Source of the DNA: Erythrobacter sp. F6033
GTDB lineage: Bacteria > Pseudomonadota > Alphaproteobacteria > Sphingomonadales > Sphingomonadaceae
NCBI RefSeq assembly: GCF_023016005.1
Contig: NZ_JALKAZ010000001.1
Span: forward strand, 2,386,001-2,450,000
DNA length: 64,000 bases
Reading direction: 5' to 3'
In this document: positions 53,030 through 60,937 of the stretch, one piece after another
How positions within the stretch are numbered: position 1 is the stretch's first letter
Layout of the letters: every line of letters begins with the position of its first letter
Made by a program: the position numbers and the translations under genes
The notes under the pieces: generated by a model
Databases searched by the model: none
Told to the model about the DNA's origin: nothing
What the model saw: only the letters and a program-made list of their open reading frames with translations

Positions 53030-53914
53030 TCAATTGGTCCGGAATACCGGTTCTGCAACTCCGATGACACAGCCAGCAAAGCGCAAGGTCGTGCCATGAA
53101 CGATGCAGTCGGATTCGACATTGGCAAGGCCGATTGCCGCCGTTGTCACGAACATGTCTGTGTAATTCTTGCCGCCAAACGCGGGGCAGGTTGAGCGCGG
53201 CGTTTGTGTTTCGAACCGATCCACGATTTTTCCATCGGGTGAGATCCGGAAAACGGCGCCTCCGTCAAAGATAGCCGCCAGGATGTGGCCTTGTTGATCG
53301 ATGATCGCGCCATCAATCGTGGTGCCGTCTTCCGTAAAGTCGAGGAAGAGCTCCGGCTCGGCAGCCGGCCAACCGTCATCATCCAGAGCAATGCGCCACG
53401 TTTTCTTGGCGGCTGAATCTGTAAAATAGGCCAGCTTGGCGCCATGGTCGAAGCAAATACCGTTTGGAATGGTGATGCTTGGCACCAGGACGTGAAGCTC
53501 GCCGCGATAGTAGCGATAGACAGCGCCCGCGCCTTCTTCGGCGGATTTGCTCATCGTGCCGATCCAGAAACCTCCCCAAGGGTCGGCCCTGCCATCATTG
53601 CTCCGCGTTTCCGGATCGCCTGCTTCGATATCGCATAACCTTTCGGTCGTCCAATCGGCAATCGCAAGACTGTGCAAACCGGTTTCAGTCGCAAGCAACA
53701 ATGTGTCGGCGTCTATCAACGCCAAGGCAGAGACCATTTCGTCAAAACGGTGCTCGCGCTGCCCTTCAACGCCGCTACTCATCACTTTCTGGTTCGGGAT
53801 ATCCACCCAGAACAGCTCTTGTCGATCAGGATGCCACAACGGCCCTTCGCCCAATCCGCAAGCGCGATCATCAAAGACATCCACCACCCTGCACTCACCC
53901 TGTTCGGTCATCAT
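53030..53914 (-). CDS. SMP-30/gluconolactonase-family lactonase, probable galactonolactonase
   Basis: 294 residues of the six-bladed propeller family: GLGEGPLWHPDRQELFWVDI with the metal-binding Glu, SNDGRADPWGGFWIGTM, and PNGICFDHGAKLAYFTDS. No signal peptide, so it is cytoplasmic. It would hydrolyse the lactone made by galactose dehydrogenase. Its ATG overlaps the upstream sulfatase stop in an ATGA arrangement, indicating translational coupling. Confidence 0.85.
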   Translation of the reverse strand: MMTEQGECRVVDVFDDRACGLGEGPLWHPDRQELFWVDIPNQKVMSSGVEGQREHRFDEMVSALALIDADTLLLATETGLHSLAIADWTTERLCDIEAGDPETRSNDGRADPWGGFWIGTMSKSAEEGAGAVYRYYRGELHVLVPSITIPNGICFDHGAKLAYFTDSAAKKTWRIALDDDGWPAAEPELFLDFTEDGTTIDGAIIDQQGHILAAIFDGGAVFRISPDGKIVDRFETQTPRSTCPAFGGKNYTDMFVTTAAIGLANVESDCIVHGTTLRFAGCVIGVAEPVFRTN

Positions 53915-55434
53915 TTGTAAGTCCGCTCGATAAAACTCTGCAGTTTTTTCGCAGACGGATCTTCGATAGCTTCAAGCCGATCGAGCAGACGGCCCCGCAA
54001 TTGACGAACAACATCTGCGTGTTCGCGTGAACTGATAAGGTTTGTCACTTCGCCGGGATCAGTCACCAAATCATACAGCTCGTCTCGGCTGTCGCCCGGG
54101 TTCCAGACATATTTGTGCTCGGGCGTGCGAATGGCACGCAGACCGAACCACGCGCCATTGTACCATTCAAACGCATACAGAGCATCGTCCGGCCCCGTCA
54201 GCGCGCTAGACCCGTCAATCACGCCAGCAAGTGAACGACCGTCGATAGGTTTGGACGGCGTCAGCTTCATCCAGTCAAAGAGAGTCGCAGGAATATCAAT
54301 CAGCGACACATGGCGATTGACGACGCCGGGTTTTGCATCCGGATCGCGCATCAAGAGCGGGATGCGCATTAGCTCGTCATATGCATAGGCGGCCTTGTCA
54401 TAGAGGCCGTGCTCACCAATCATGCTCCCTTGATCGCCCAGAAAAACAATATGAAGATCATCATAGATGCCTTCTTCTTTTGCGGTGCGGATTAAATCGC
54501 CAACAGCGCGGTCGATCATCGCCACGGCGCCGTAATATTTGGCGCGGGATTCACGCCAGTCGGTTTCCGTCATGTGGCCAACATCGTGCCACGGCCAATA
54601 CGCATATTCTTGAGCCAAAGGCTTGTTCTTACGCGCCGCACCGAAATTGCTTGGTAAAGCGATCTCAGCCGGATCGAACATAGAGGCATAGGGTTCTGGC
54701 ACGCGATAGGGCGGATGCGGCTGTTGAAAGCTCACCACTCCCAAAAACGGCTCTCCGCGCCGCGCTGCATTGCGGATCAACTCCTGTCCGTCATGCACTT
54801 TCTCCGCAGCCGGTGTGTCTTCATATCCACCCGCTGTCGTCTGGTAATATTGGTGTTTCTCTCCGCCCGCATCGCGCGCACCGCTGTTGTATCCGCGAAT
54901 GATCTCCAGCCCAGCGTATGGCGTGTAAGGCTTGATACCTGCAGTGACTTCGGCATCAAGTTTTGCAAATTCAGCGCCGCGGATTTGCGGGCCGCGTTCG
55001 CCCAAATGCCACTTACCCACATAGCCGACATAATACCCGCTATCGGCCGCATCCCGCAGGAAGCCGCCCTCTTCCGGATTCATGTCATTGAGACGCGAAG
55101 TCCACAGGCCAAGATTGTCATCAAGCCCGGTGCGGTGTCCCCAGCGTCCGGTGAACAGCGCAGCACGCGATGGCGAGCACAATCCAGTGGTGGTGATTGC
55201 CATATCAAAGCGGGTCGATTCAGCGGCCAGCGCATCGATATTCGGCGTCGGCACAGGCCCACCCCGGTAAGAGAAACTGTCGAACCTCAAATCATCAAAA
55301 AACAGGATGAGGATGTTCGGCTTTTCTTCTTCGGCTGCTTCCTGACTAGTCGCCTCGGCTGACTGGCCATTGGCCAGCGTCGCGCACGATGTGAGAGCAA
55401 AGGCTCCGAGGACAGCAAGGGTGCGGAGCAACAT
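53911..55434 (-). CDS. S1 sulfatase lipoprotein (Cys-type), paralog 2
   Basis: 507 residues. A lipobox (FALTSCATL) predicts a lipidated, membrane-anchored enzyme. The catalytic motif is LCSPSRAALFTGR with C86; metal Asp pair in NILILFFDDLRFD; VGKWHLGERG; and FLGDQGSMIGEHGLYDK. It is clearly a different subfamily from the other two (longer middle section, GDQG...GEHG ending), so it probably attacks another sulfate position. The start lies 3 nt after the upstream sulfatase stop. Confidence 0.9.
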   Translation of the reverse strand: MLLRTLAVLGAFALTSCATLANGQSAEATSQEAAEEEKPNILILFFDDLRFDSFSYRGGPVPTPNIDALAAESTRFDMAITTTGLCSPSRAALFTGRWGHRTGLDDNLGLWTSRLNDMNPEEGGFLRDAADSGYYVGYVGKWHLGERGPQIRGAEFAKLDAEVTAGIKPYTPYAGLEIIRGYNSGARDAGGEKHQYYQTTAGGYEDTPAAEKVHDGQELIRNAARRGEPFLGVVSFQQPHPPYRVPEPYASMFDPAEIALPSNFGAARKNKPLAQEYAYWPWHDVGHMTETDWRESRAKYYGAVAMIDRAVGDLIRTAKEEGIYDDLHIVFLGDQGSMIGEHGLYDKAAYAYDELMRIPLLMRDPDAKPGVVNRHVSLIDIPATLFDWMKLTPSKPIDGRSLAGVIDGSSALTGPDDALYAFEWYNGAWFGLRAIRTPEHKYVWNPGDSRDELYDLVTDPGEVTNLISSREHADVVRQLRGRLLDRLEAIEDPSAKKLQSFIERTYK

Positions 55435-55437
55435 CTA

Positions 55438-56889
55438 TTATGACCCCTGCCATTCATTGAAGATGGAAATCGCGCTTTCGTCTGCCATTTGTGCGTTCCA
55501 ACGTTCCCACGCCTTTTGCAATTCGTCAGAACGCGCCTTTTCGGAGGTCTGCAGGTTTGTCTGCTCGCCCTTGTCGTTTGAAAGGTCGTAGAACATCCGC
55601 CGCCGTTGGTACTCAACCAGCTTATCGCTGCCTTCGACCACACCAAACCGGCCAATGCGCGAATTGTCGCGGGTATTGGCGGGATAACGCCAGAATAGCT
55701 GACGCTTAGGGGCCTGATTGCGCAAATCACCGGCGAGATACGGGATCAGATTGACGCCATCCAATGCGTTTTGGGCAGGTGCGTTCACACCGTTTACGCC
55801 CGCAGCAGTTGCCATAATATCGAGCGAGCTGACCGGATGCTTGTAATCGCCGCCAGCCGGAATCTGGCCGCTCCAACGCATAGCAAACGGAACACGGACC
55901 CCACCTTCGTAAATGTCGCCCTTACCGCCTTTCAACGGCAGATTGATTGATCCGTTGCGAGCGCGCACCAACGGTCCGCCGTTGTCAGAGAGGAAGAACA
56001 CAATCGTGTCTTCAGCCAGGTCAAGTTCGTCCAACTTGTTGAGGACATCGCCAACACCGTCATCGACCGCGCTGATCATCGCCGCATAAGTGCGGCGGCG
56101 CTCATCTTTGATATGCTTGAAGCGATCGAGATATTCCTGCGTCGCGTGCATCGGAGTGTGCGGCGCGTTGTAAGCGAGATAGAGGAAGAATGGCTCATCC
56201 TTTCTCCGCTCCACAAAATCGACCGCCTTTTCCGAAAGCCAGTCGGTCAGGTAACCGCTCGTTTTGACCTGCTCGCGGCCAACCATCAACCAACTTTGAT
56301 AGAGCTGTCCGCCATTCTGCGCCTCGGCCACCGGAATCGGGCGCAGACGGTCGAGGAAATAATTGTGACCACCATTGGTGAAGCCGTAAAATTCATCAAA
56401 GCCCCGCTCCAAAGGATGGAACTGCGGGTGATTGCCCATATGCCATTTGCCAATGATCGCACTCGTATAGCCGGACGGCGCCAGCACATCTGCGATAGTG
56501 CGTTCAGTCAGCGGAAGGCCCGCTTTGGTATCGAGAGGGTTCTCTGATGAGTTGAGGTCATAGCCAAACCGGGATTGGTAACGCCCGGTGAGCAACCCTG
56601 CACGGCTTGGCCCGCATACGGGAAAGCTGACATATCCTTGGTCAAAACGAACGCCTTCATTGGCGATGCGATCGATGTTGGGCGTAGGTATATCGGTACT
56701 GCCGTTGAAGCCAACATCGGCGTAGCCTTGGTCATCGGTAAGGATCACAATGATATTCGGTGCTCGCTCCAACGCCATTGGTTCAGACTGCGCGCTGTTG
56801 TCGGACGCCGCTGCGACAGGCGCAGGAGCCTGCATGGTGCAACCCGCCAGAGCCACGCTTACGGCCGCAAATGCTAATTTTTTGAGCAT
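55438..56889 (-). CDS. S1 sulfatase lipoprotein (Cys-type), paralog 3
   Basis: 483 residues from the ATG at 56889 with GGGAGAG upstream. Lipobox VALAGCTMQ; metal-site NIIVILTDDQGYADVG; formylglycine motif [13 protein letters not shown] with C92; IGKWHMGNHP; YLAYNAPHTP; FFLSDNGG. It is similar to the sulfatase at 50724-52181 but lipid-anchored. Likely periplasmic desulfation of galactan fragments. It follows the aldehyde dehydrogenase gene by 31 bp. Confidence 0.9.
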   Translation of the reverse strand: MLKKLAFAAVSVALAGCTMQAPAPVAAASDNSAQSEPMALERAPNIIVILTDDQGYADVGFNGSTDIPTPNIDRIANEGVRFDQGYVSFPVCGPSRAGLLTGRYQSRFGYDLNSSENPLDTKAGLPLTERTIADVLAPSGYTSAIIGKWHMGNHPQFHPLERGFDEFYGFTNGGHNYFLDRLRPIPVAEAQNGGQLYQSWLMVGREQVKTSGYLTDWLSEKAVDFVERRKDEPFFLYLAYNAPHTPMHATQEYLDRFKHIKDERRRTYAAMISAVDDGVGDVLNKLDELDLAEDTIVFFLSDNGGPLVRARNGSINLPLKGGKGDIYEGGVRVPFAMRWSGQIPAGGDYKHPVSSLDIMATAAGVNGVNAPAQNALDGVNLIPYLAGDLRNQAPKRQLFWRYPANTRDNSRIGRFGVVEGSDKLVEYQRRRMFYDLSNDKGEQTNLQTSEKARSDELQKAWERWNAQMADESAISIFNEWQGS

Positions 56890-56920
56890 CAAGTTCTCTC
56901 CCTTGGCGTTCAGCCAATCC

Positions 56921-58360
56921 CTATGTCGTTATCGCAGTACTGATGCGTTTGATCGCGAAGTAATCATCGAGCGCAAAGTGCGAACAATCCACGCCCACAC
57001 CCGATTGTTTGAAGCCGCCATGCGGAAGTTCGATAGAATATTTGACCCCGTTCACCTGAACCTCGCCAAACCGCAAGGCATCCGCGCACCTTTGCGCCTT
57101 TGCGGCATCCTTGGTGAAGACATAGGCGGTAAGCGCGGCATCGGTGTCATTGGCCGCTGCAATCATTGCCGCTTCCCCAGCGACAGGCTCCATCAGATTT
57201 ACAACAGGTCCGAACACTTCTTCCCGCGCGACCCGCATGTCCTGTCCAACCGAACCCAACACGGTCGGTGCAAAGAAAGCATCACTCGCCACGTTTTCAG
57301 GAATGCAATTGCCAGCGAGAACCTCAGCGCCTTGCAAAGCAGCGTCAGAAACAAGCCCCTCGATACGGGTCCGCGCACCGGCATCGATCAACGGCCCCAT
57401 GCCAATTTCGGCGTCACGATCGAAGCCGACTTTGACAGCATTCGCACGTTCGACGATTTTTGATGCCAACTCTTCTGCGATTTCCGGCTCCGCATAGACC
57501 CTGTTGGGAGTTACGCAGATTTGGCCCGAATTTCCGAATTTGAGTGCCGCTATCGTGTCCGCCGCAAGGTCGAGATCCGCATCGGCAAAAACCAGCGCAG
57601 GCGCGTTGCCGCCGAGTTCCATGGAATATCTCTTAATGCTTGTCGCGCCGGTTCGGATCACATGCTTCCCGGTTTCGGTCGATCCAATCAGAGTCAGGAT
57701 CGCCGGAATGGGCGAGGCCGAAATCTGATCTCCGATTGCTGCATCATCGCCGCCCACAACATTCACCACGCCAGCCGGCAAGCCGATCTCATGGCAAATT
57801 CTACCAACCTCATAGGTCGAAAGCGGGGTCTTGGCCGATGGTTTGATCACAATCGGGCAGCCGGAAGCCATCGCAGGTCCAATTTTGTATGCGAGGTTCA
57901 GCAGCGGAAAATTCCAAGCGAGAAACGCTCCGACCACACCCAGAGGCTCTCTGACTATGCGATGCGTGTGCGTGCCATGCGGATCTTCCAGCGTAGAACT
58001 ATCAAGCTCACGCGCGAGGCCGGCATAATATTCGAGGCTCGATACGAGCATCTCAAAATCTTCGACCGCGCCTGCCCATGGCTTGCCCATTTCAATGTGG
58101 ACCAGATTGGTCAGCACTTCACGTTCGGCAACGACCGCAACGCGAAGACGGTCCATCCAATCAGCCCGCTCAGCTCCAGACAGCTGGGACCAGCCCGGAA
58201 ACGCGGCCTGTGCCGCCTCCAACGCGCGATCTACGTCTGCACGAGTGGAAGCGACAATCGCGCCAGACACGGTGTTGTCGGCAGGATTGATGACATCAAT
58301 TGTTGCATCATGCGAAACCAGTTCGCCTGCGATATATTGCGGGAAAATCCGCGCGCTCAT
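56921..58360 (-). CDS. Aldehyde dehydrogenase, probable 3,6-anhydrogalactose dehydrogenase
   Basis: 479 residues of the NAD(P) aldehyde dehydrogenase family: WNFPLLNLAYKIGPAMASGC, catalytic Glu in MELGGNAP, nucleophile Cys in GQICV, and EEVFGP. GGAGAGGAT precedes the ATG. In red-algal galactan pathways such an enzyme oxidises 3,6-anhydrogalactose to the acid. Co-location with three sulfatases and the cycloisomerase-like enolase supports that. Other aldehydes (for example lactaldehyde) cannot be excluded. First gene of the minus-strand unit, 105 bp from operator site 3. Confidence 0.82.
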   Translation of the reverse strand: MSARIFPQYIAGELVSHDATIDVINPADNTVSGAIVASTRADVDRALEAAQAAFPGWSQLSGAERADWMDRLRVAVVAEREVLTNLVHIEMGKPWAGAVEDFEMLVSSLEYYAGLARELDSSTLEDPHGTHTHRIVREPLGVVGAFLAWNFPLLNLAYKIGPAMASGCPIVIKPSAKTPLSTYEVGRICHEIGLPAGVVNVVGGDDAAIGDQISASPIPAILTLIGSTETGKHVIRTGATSIKRYSMELGGNAPALVFADADLDLAADTIAALKFGNSGQICVTPNRVYAEPEIAEELASKIVERANAVKVGFDRDAEIGMGPLIDAGARTRIEGLVSDAALQGAEVLAGNCIPENVASDAFFAPTVLGSVGQDMRVAREEVFGPVVNLMEPVAGEAAMIAAANDTDAALTAYVFTKDAAKAQRCADALRFGEVQVNGVKYSIELPHGGFKQSGVGVDCSHFALDDYFAIKRISTAITT

Positions 58361-58465
58361 ATCCTCTCCTCTGGCGATCCAACTCGCCGCGTTTATGCGT
58401 TAGCGCCGCTTCGAATTAGTCAAAAACGCATTGACCGAAGTGCAAACGGATAATACGACGTAGCT

Positions 58466-58480
58466 AAACATCATATGTTT
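58466..58480. promoter_or_regulatory. Galactan-regulon operator, site 3
   Basis: Exact AAACATCATATGTTT, in the divergent region between the aldehyde dehydrogenase and the FGE gene. On the minus strand it lies between TTGACT and TAGCTA (17-nt spacer). The FGE start is 60 bp away on the other strand. Confidence 0.75.
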
Positions 58481-58539
58481 GACAGTCAATCCTAAGCGGC
58501 ACGTGTTGTCGACGGAAGATGGCTGAGACGGGGAGAGAA

Positions 58540-59595
58540 ATGCGAACCAAGCGGCTTGCTATACCAACGCCATTGTTGCTGGCGGGTTTCATTGCGGCAG
58601 GGACGCTTGCGGGCTGCACTTCGTCAGAAGAAGGCACTCAATCCCCACCTGACATAGCGAAACGCGAATGCGCTGTCCCAGCTCAATCAGTGGTCCGCGT
58701 CGCTGCGGGGTCTTTTCCGATGGGACAGGAAAATGTCTACCGCGAAGAAGGCCCAATCCGGGAAGTCAGTGTAGATGAATTCTGGATCGATTCGACAGAA
58801 GTCACGAACGCCCAATTCGCCAAATTCACGCAAGCAACTGGATACGTGACGGTGGCGGAAAAGCCGGTTGACCCAGCAGTTTTCGGCGTTCCTGAGAGTC
58901 AGATTCCGCCTGACATGCTTCAGCCCGGGTCCGCCGTATTCACAGAACCCGCATTCGCTTCGACCCGTTACACCGATTGGTGGGAATATCGCCCGGGGGC
59001 AAACTGGAAATTGCCGACCGGAGCAGAAGGGAAGAAAGCCGAACCCAACCGCCCTGTCGTCCACCTCGCCTATGAGGATATGCAAGCTTACGCACGGTGG
59101 CGCGGCGGCCGAATCCCAACCGAGGCGGAGTGGGAATACGCCGCACGGGCGGGCAATGAAAATTACACCGATCAGCCAAGCGAAGCCAATAGCTGGCAAG
59201 GCGCCTTTCCAGTCAAAGACTACGCCGAAGATGGTTTCGCAGGAGTTGCACCTGTCGGTTGTTACGAACCAAACGATTGGGGCCTCTTCGACATGATCGG
59301 CAATGTCTGGGAAGTCACCAGCGATTTTTACGCCCCCGGACACGATCCAGAAGCGCCCAGCACAAACCCTCGCGGCCCATCTGAAAATGCCGCCTATGAT
59401 CCCGGCAATCCCGGCCTGCCATCGCGCGTCATGAAAGGTGGCAGTTATCTTTGCGCACCCAATTATTGTCAGCGTTATCGCCCTGCCGCCCGCCAGGGCA
59501 GAGATCCCGGCCTTGGGGCCAGCAATGTCGGGTTCCGATTGGCCTATGACAGCGAAGATGCCGCCATGCGCCCGATAAACGAGGAAATACAATGA
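58540..59595 (+). CDS. Formylglycine-generating enzyme (sulfatase activator), predicted lipoprotein
   Basis: 351 residues. The ATG at 58540 follows GGGGAGAG; a longer start would cover that box. A signal peptide ends in the lipobox TLAGCTSS. The FGE/SUMF1 domain follows: FPMGQENVYREEGPIREVSV, EVTNAQFAKFT, GGRIPTEAEWEYAAR, NVWEVTSDFY and the catalytic segment GGSYLCAPNYCQRYRPA. The two catalytic cysteines, C305 and C310, keep the 5-residue spacing of human FGE. It should convert the sulfatase Cys to formylglycine, apparently outside the cytoplasm. The next gene overlaps by 4 nt. Confidence 0.88.
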   Translation: MRTKRLAIPTPLLLAGFIAAGTLAGCTSSEEGTQSPPDIAKRECAVPAQSVVRVAAGSFPMGQENVYREEGPIREVSVDEFWIDSTEVTNAQFAKFTQATGYVTVAEKPVDPAVFGVPESQIPPDMLQPGSAVFTEPAFASTRYTDWWEYRPGANWKLPTGAEGKKAEPNRPVVHLAYEDMQAYARWRGGRIPTEAEWEYAARAGNENYTDQPSEANSWQGAFPVKDYAEDGFAGVAPVGCYEPNDWGLFDMIGNVWEVTSDFYAPGHDPEAPSTNPRGPSENAAYDPGNPGLPSRVMKGGSYLCAPNYCQRYRPAARQGRDPGLGASNVGFRLAYDSEDAAMRPINEEIQ

Positions 59596-60599
59596 CCAGC
59601 GACACCGCACAAACCAGCCTCTCGCGTCGCAACCTGCTGGCTGCAGGAGCGGCGCTGCCTTTGGCGACTTCTTTATCCGCTGAGAAACTGGCAGCTGCAG
59701 AACCGGAAAGCCTGAAGGGCCAATCGGTTCTTATCACCGGCTGTTCCAGCGGGTTTGGCAGACAGACCGCGCTCTATTGTGCGTCGCTTGGCGCTAAAGT
59801 CATTGCGACGATGCGCAACCTTCCACGCCTTGAAGCAGATACGCTTCGGGCAGAGGCAGCTTCGAACAAATTGGATTTGCATGTCGTTGAAATCGACGTG
59901 CTTGACGACGCCAGCGTCGCGCAGGGTAGCGAAGAGGCTCGCGACCTCATCGGCGGCGCTCCGGATGTGCTGATCAACAATGCGGGCATCGCAATCGTCG
60001 GGCCGATCGAGGCTCAAGACATCGAGGCGACCAGATTGGCCTATGACACAAACGTCATTGGTTATCAGCGGATGATCCGCTCAGTGCTCCCAGCGATGCG
60101 GGCGCGCGGATCAGGACAGATTATCAATGTATCGTCCGTTTCAGGCCGGATCATTTGGCCGGGACTGGGGCATTATTGCCCTACAAAATTCGCGGTTGAG
60201 GCCTCGTCTGAAACCCTAGCCTACGAAGTGGCTGATCAAGGTGTGGACGTTTCGATTGTGCAGCCGGGCGGTTATCCGACTGATTTCTGGGAAAACCGCG
60301 AAGAATTGACCCTCGCCCTCAAGAACCGCTCCGCACCGGAACACCTCGATGGATACGGCGTGATGAGCGGCAATATGGGCTCTGGCAACATTCCAAACTT
60401 GAGAGGCGATCCAGACGACATCGCCCTTGCTATTGCCGCGCTGATTGCGAGGCCCGCTGGCGAACGCCCGCTTCGCGTGATGGTAAGCGCGGACGGAACA
60501 CCGCAGGTGCAAATCAACGCAGCGAGCCGGGAAACGCACGCAGGTTTCCTCTCACGCGGACGCTTCGCCAAGGCTGCCAAGAAAGTGCTCGGAAACTAG
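59592..60599 (+). CDS. SDR oxidoreductase with Tat signal peptide
   Basis: 335 residues. The N-terminus SLSRRNLLAAGAALPLATSL is a twin-arginine export signal. The SDR core follows: LITGCSSGFGRQTA, INNAG, NVSSVSG and YCPTKFAVEA. Export with a bound nucleotide would explain the Tat route. It overlaps the FGE gene stop (ATGA) and lies before a small acidic protein. It may oxidise or reduce a periplasmic sugar end; substrate unknown. Alternatively the Tat-like segment is not cleaved. Confidence 0.78.
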   Translation: MTSDTAQTSLSRRNLLAAGAALPLATSLSAEKLAAAEPESLKGQSVLITGCSSGFGRQTALYCASLGAKVIATMRNLPRLEADTLRAEAASNKLDLHVVEIDVLDDASVAQGSEEARDLIGGAPDVLINNAGIAIVGPIEAQDIEATRLAYDTNVIGYQRMIRSVLPAMRARGSGQIINVSSVSGRIIWPGLGHYCPTKFAVEASSETLAYEVADQGVDVSIVQPGGYPTDFWENREELTLALKNRSAPEHLDGYGVMSGNMGSGNIPNLRGDPDDIALAIAALIARPAGERPLRVMVSADGTPQVQINAASRETHAGFLSRGRFAKAAKKVLGN

Positions 60600-60601
60600 C
60601 G

Positions 60602-60931
60602 GTGACACACCCGCTCCGCCCTTTTGCGGTGACCGCACTTTTCGCTGGCATCTACCAGCCAGTGGTGGCCCATGAGCCGAGCAGTTACTTCGAAAACACG
60701 GTGCACGACGCTGCGCCAACCCATCTGTTTCCGGACCCTGATTTTCAAGAATTCAAAACGGACGATACCCACCGCCGTATTCAAGCAGCGCTGAACGCTG
60801 CCTCTGCCGAAGATGAGGATGAAGATGAAGATGAAGATAGCGCCATCCGCCGTCCGGAAGACATCCTCTATCGCGAAGATATGCGCGATTTCGAAAGCAA
60901 CCGTCCGGCCCGGCACTGGATCAACGAGTAA
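60602..60931 (+). CDS. Small exported acidic protein
   Basis: 109 residues from a GTG that follows the SDR stop by 2 nt. A short hydrophobic leader (RPFAVTALFAGIYQPVVAHE) suggests export. The centre has an uninterrupted Glu-Asp run (ten residues, AEDEDEDEDEDS) between helical segments. No family recognised. The acidic run could bind calcium or a basic surface. Position in the operon is the main evidence it is real. Confidence 0.65.
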   Translation: MTHPLRPFAVTALFAGIYQPVVAHEPSSYFENTVHDAAPTHLFPDPDFQEFKTDDTHRRIQAALNAASAEDEDEDEDEDSAIRRPEDILYREDMRDFESNRPARHWINE

Positions 60932-60937
60932 ATCGAT

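Noticed and set aside
52961..53033. Alternative start sites of the GntR regulator at 53033 (TTG) and 52961 (ATG)
   Set aside because: The ATG at 53027 fits the tight coupling to the lactonase stop, but the choice is not certain.
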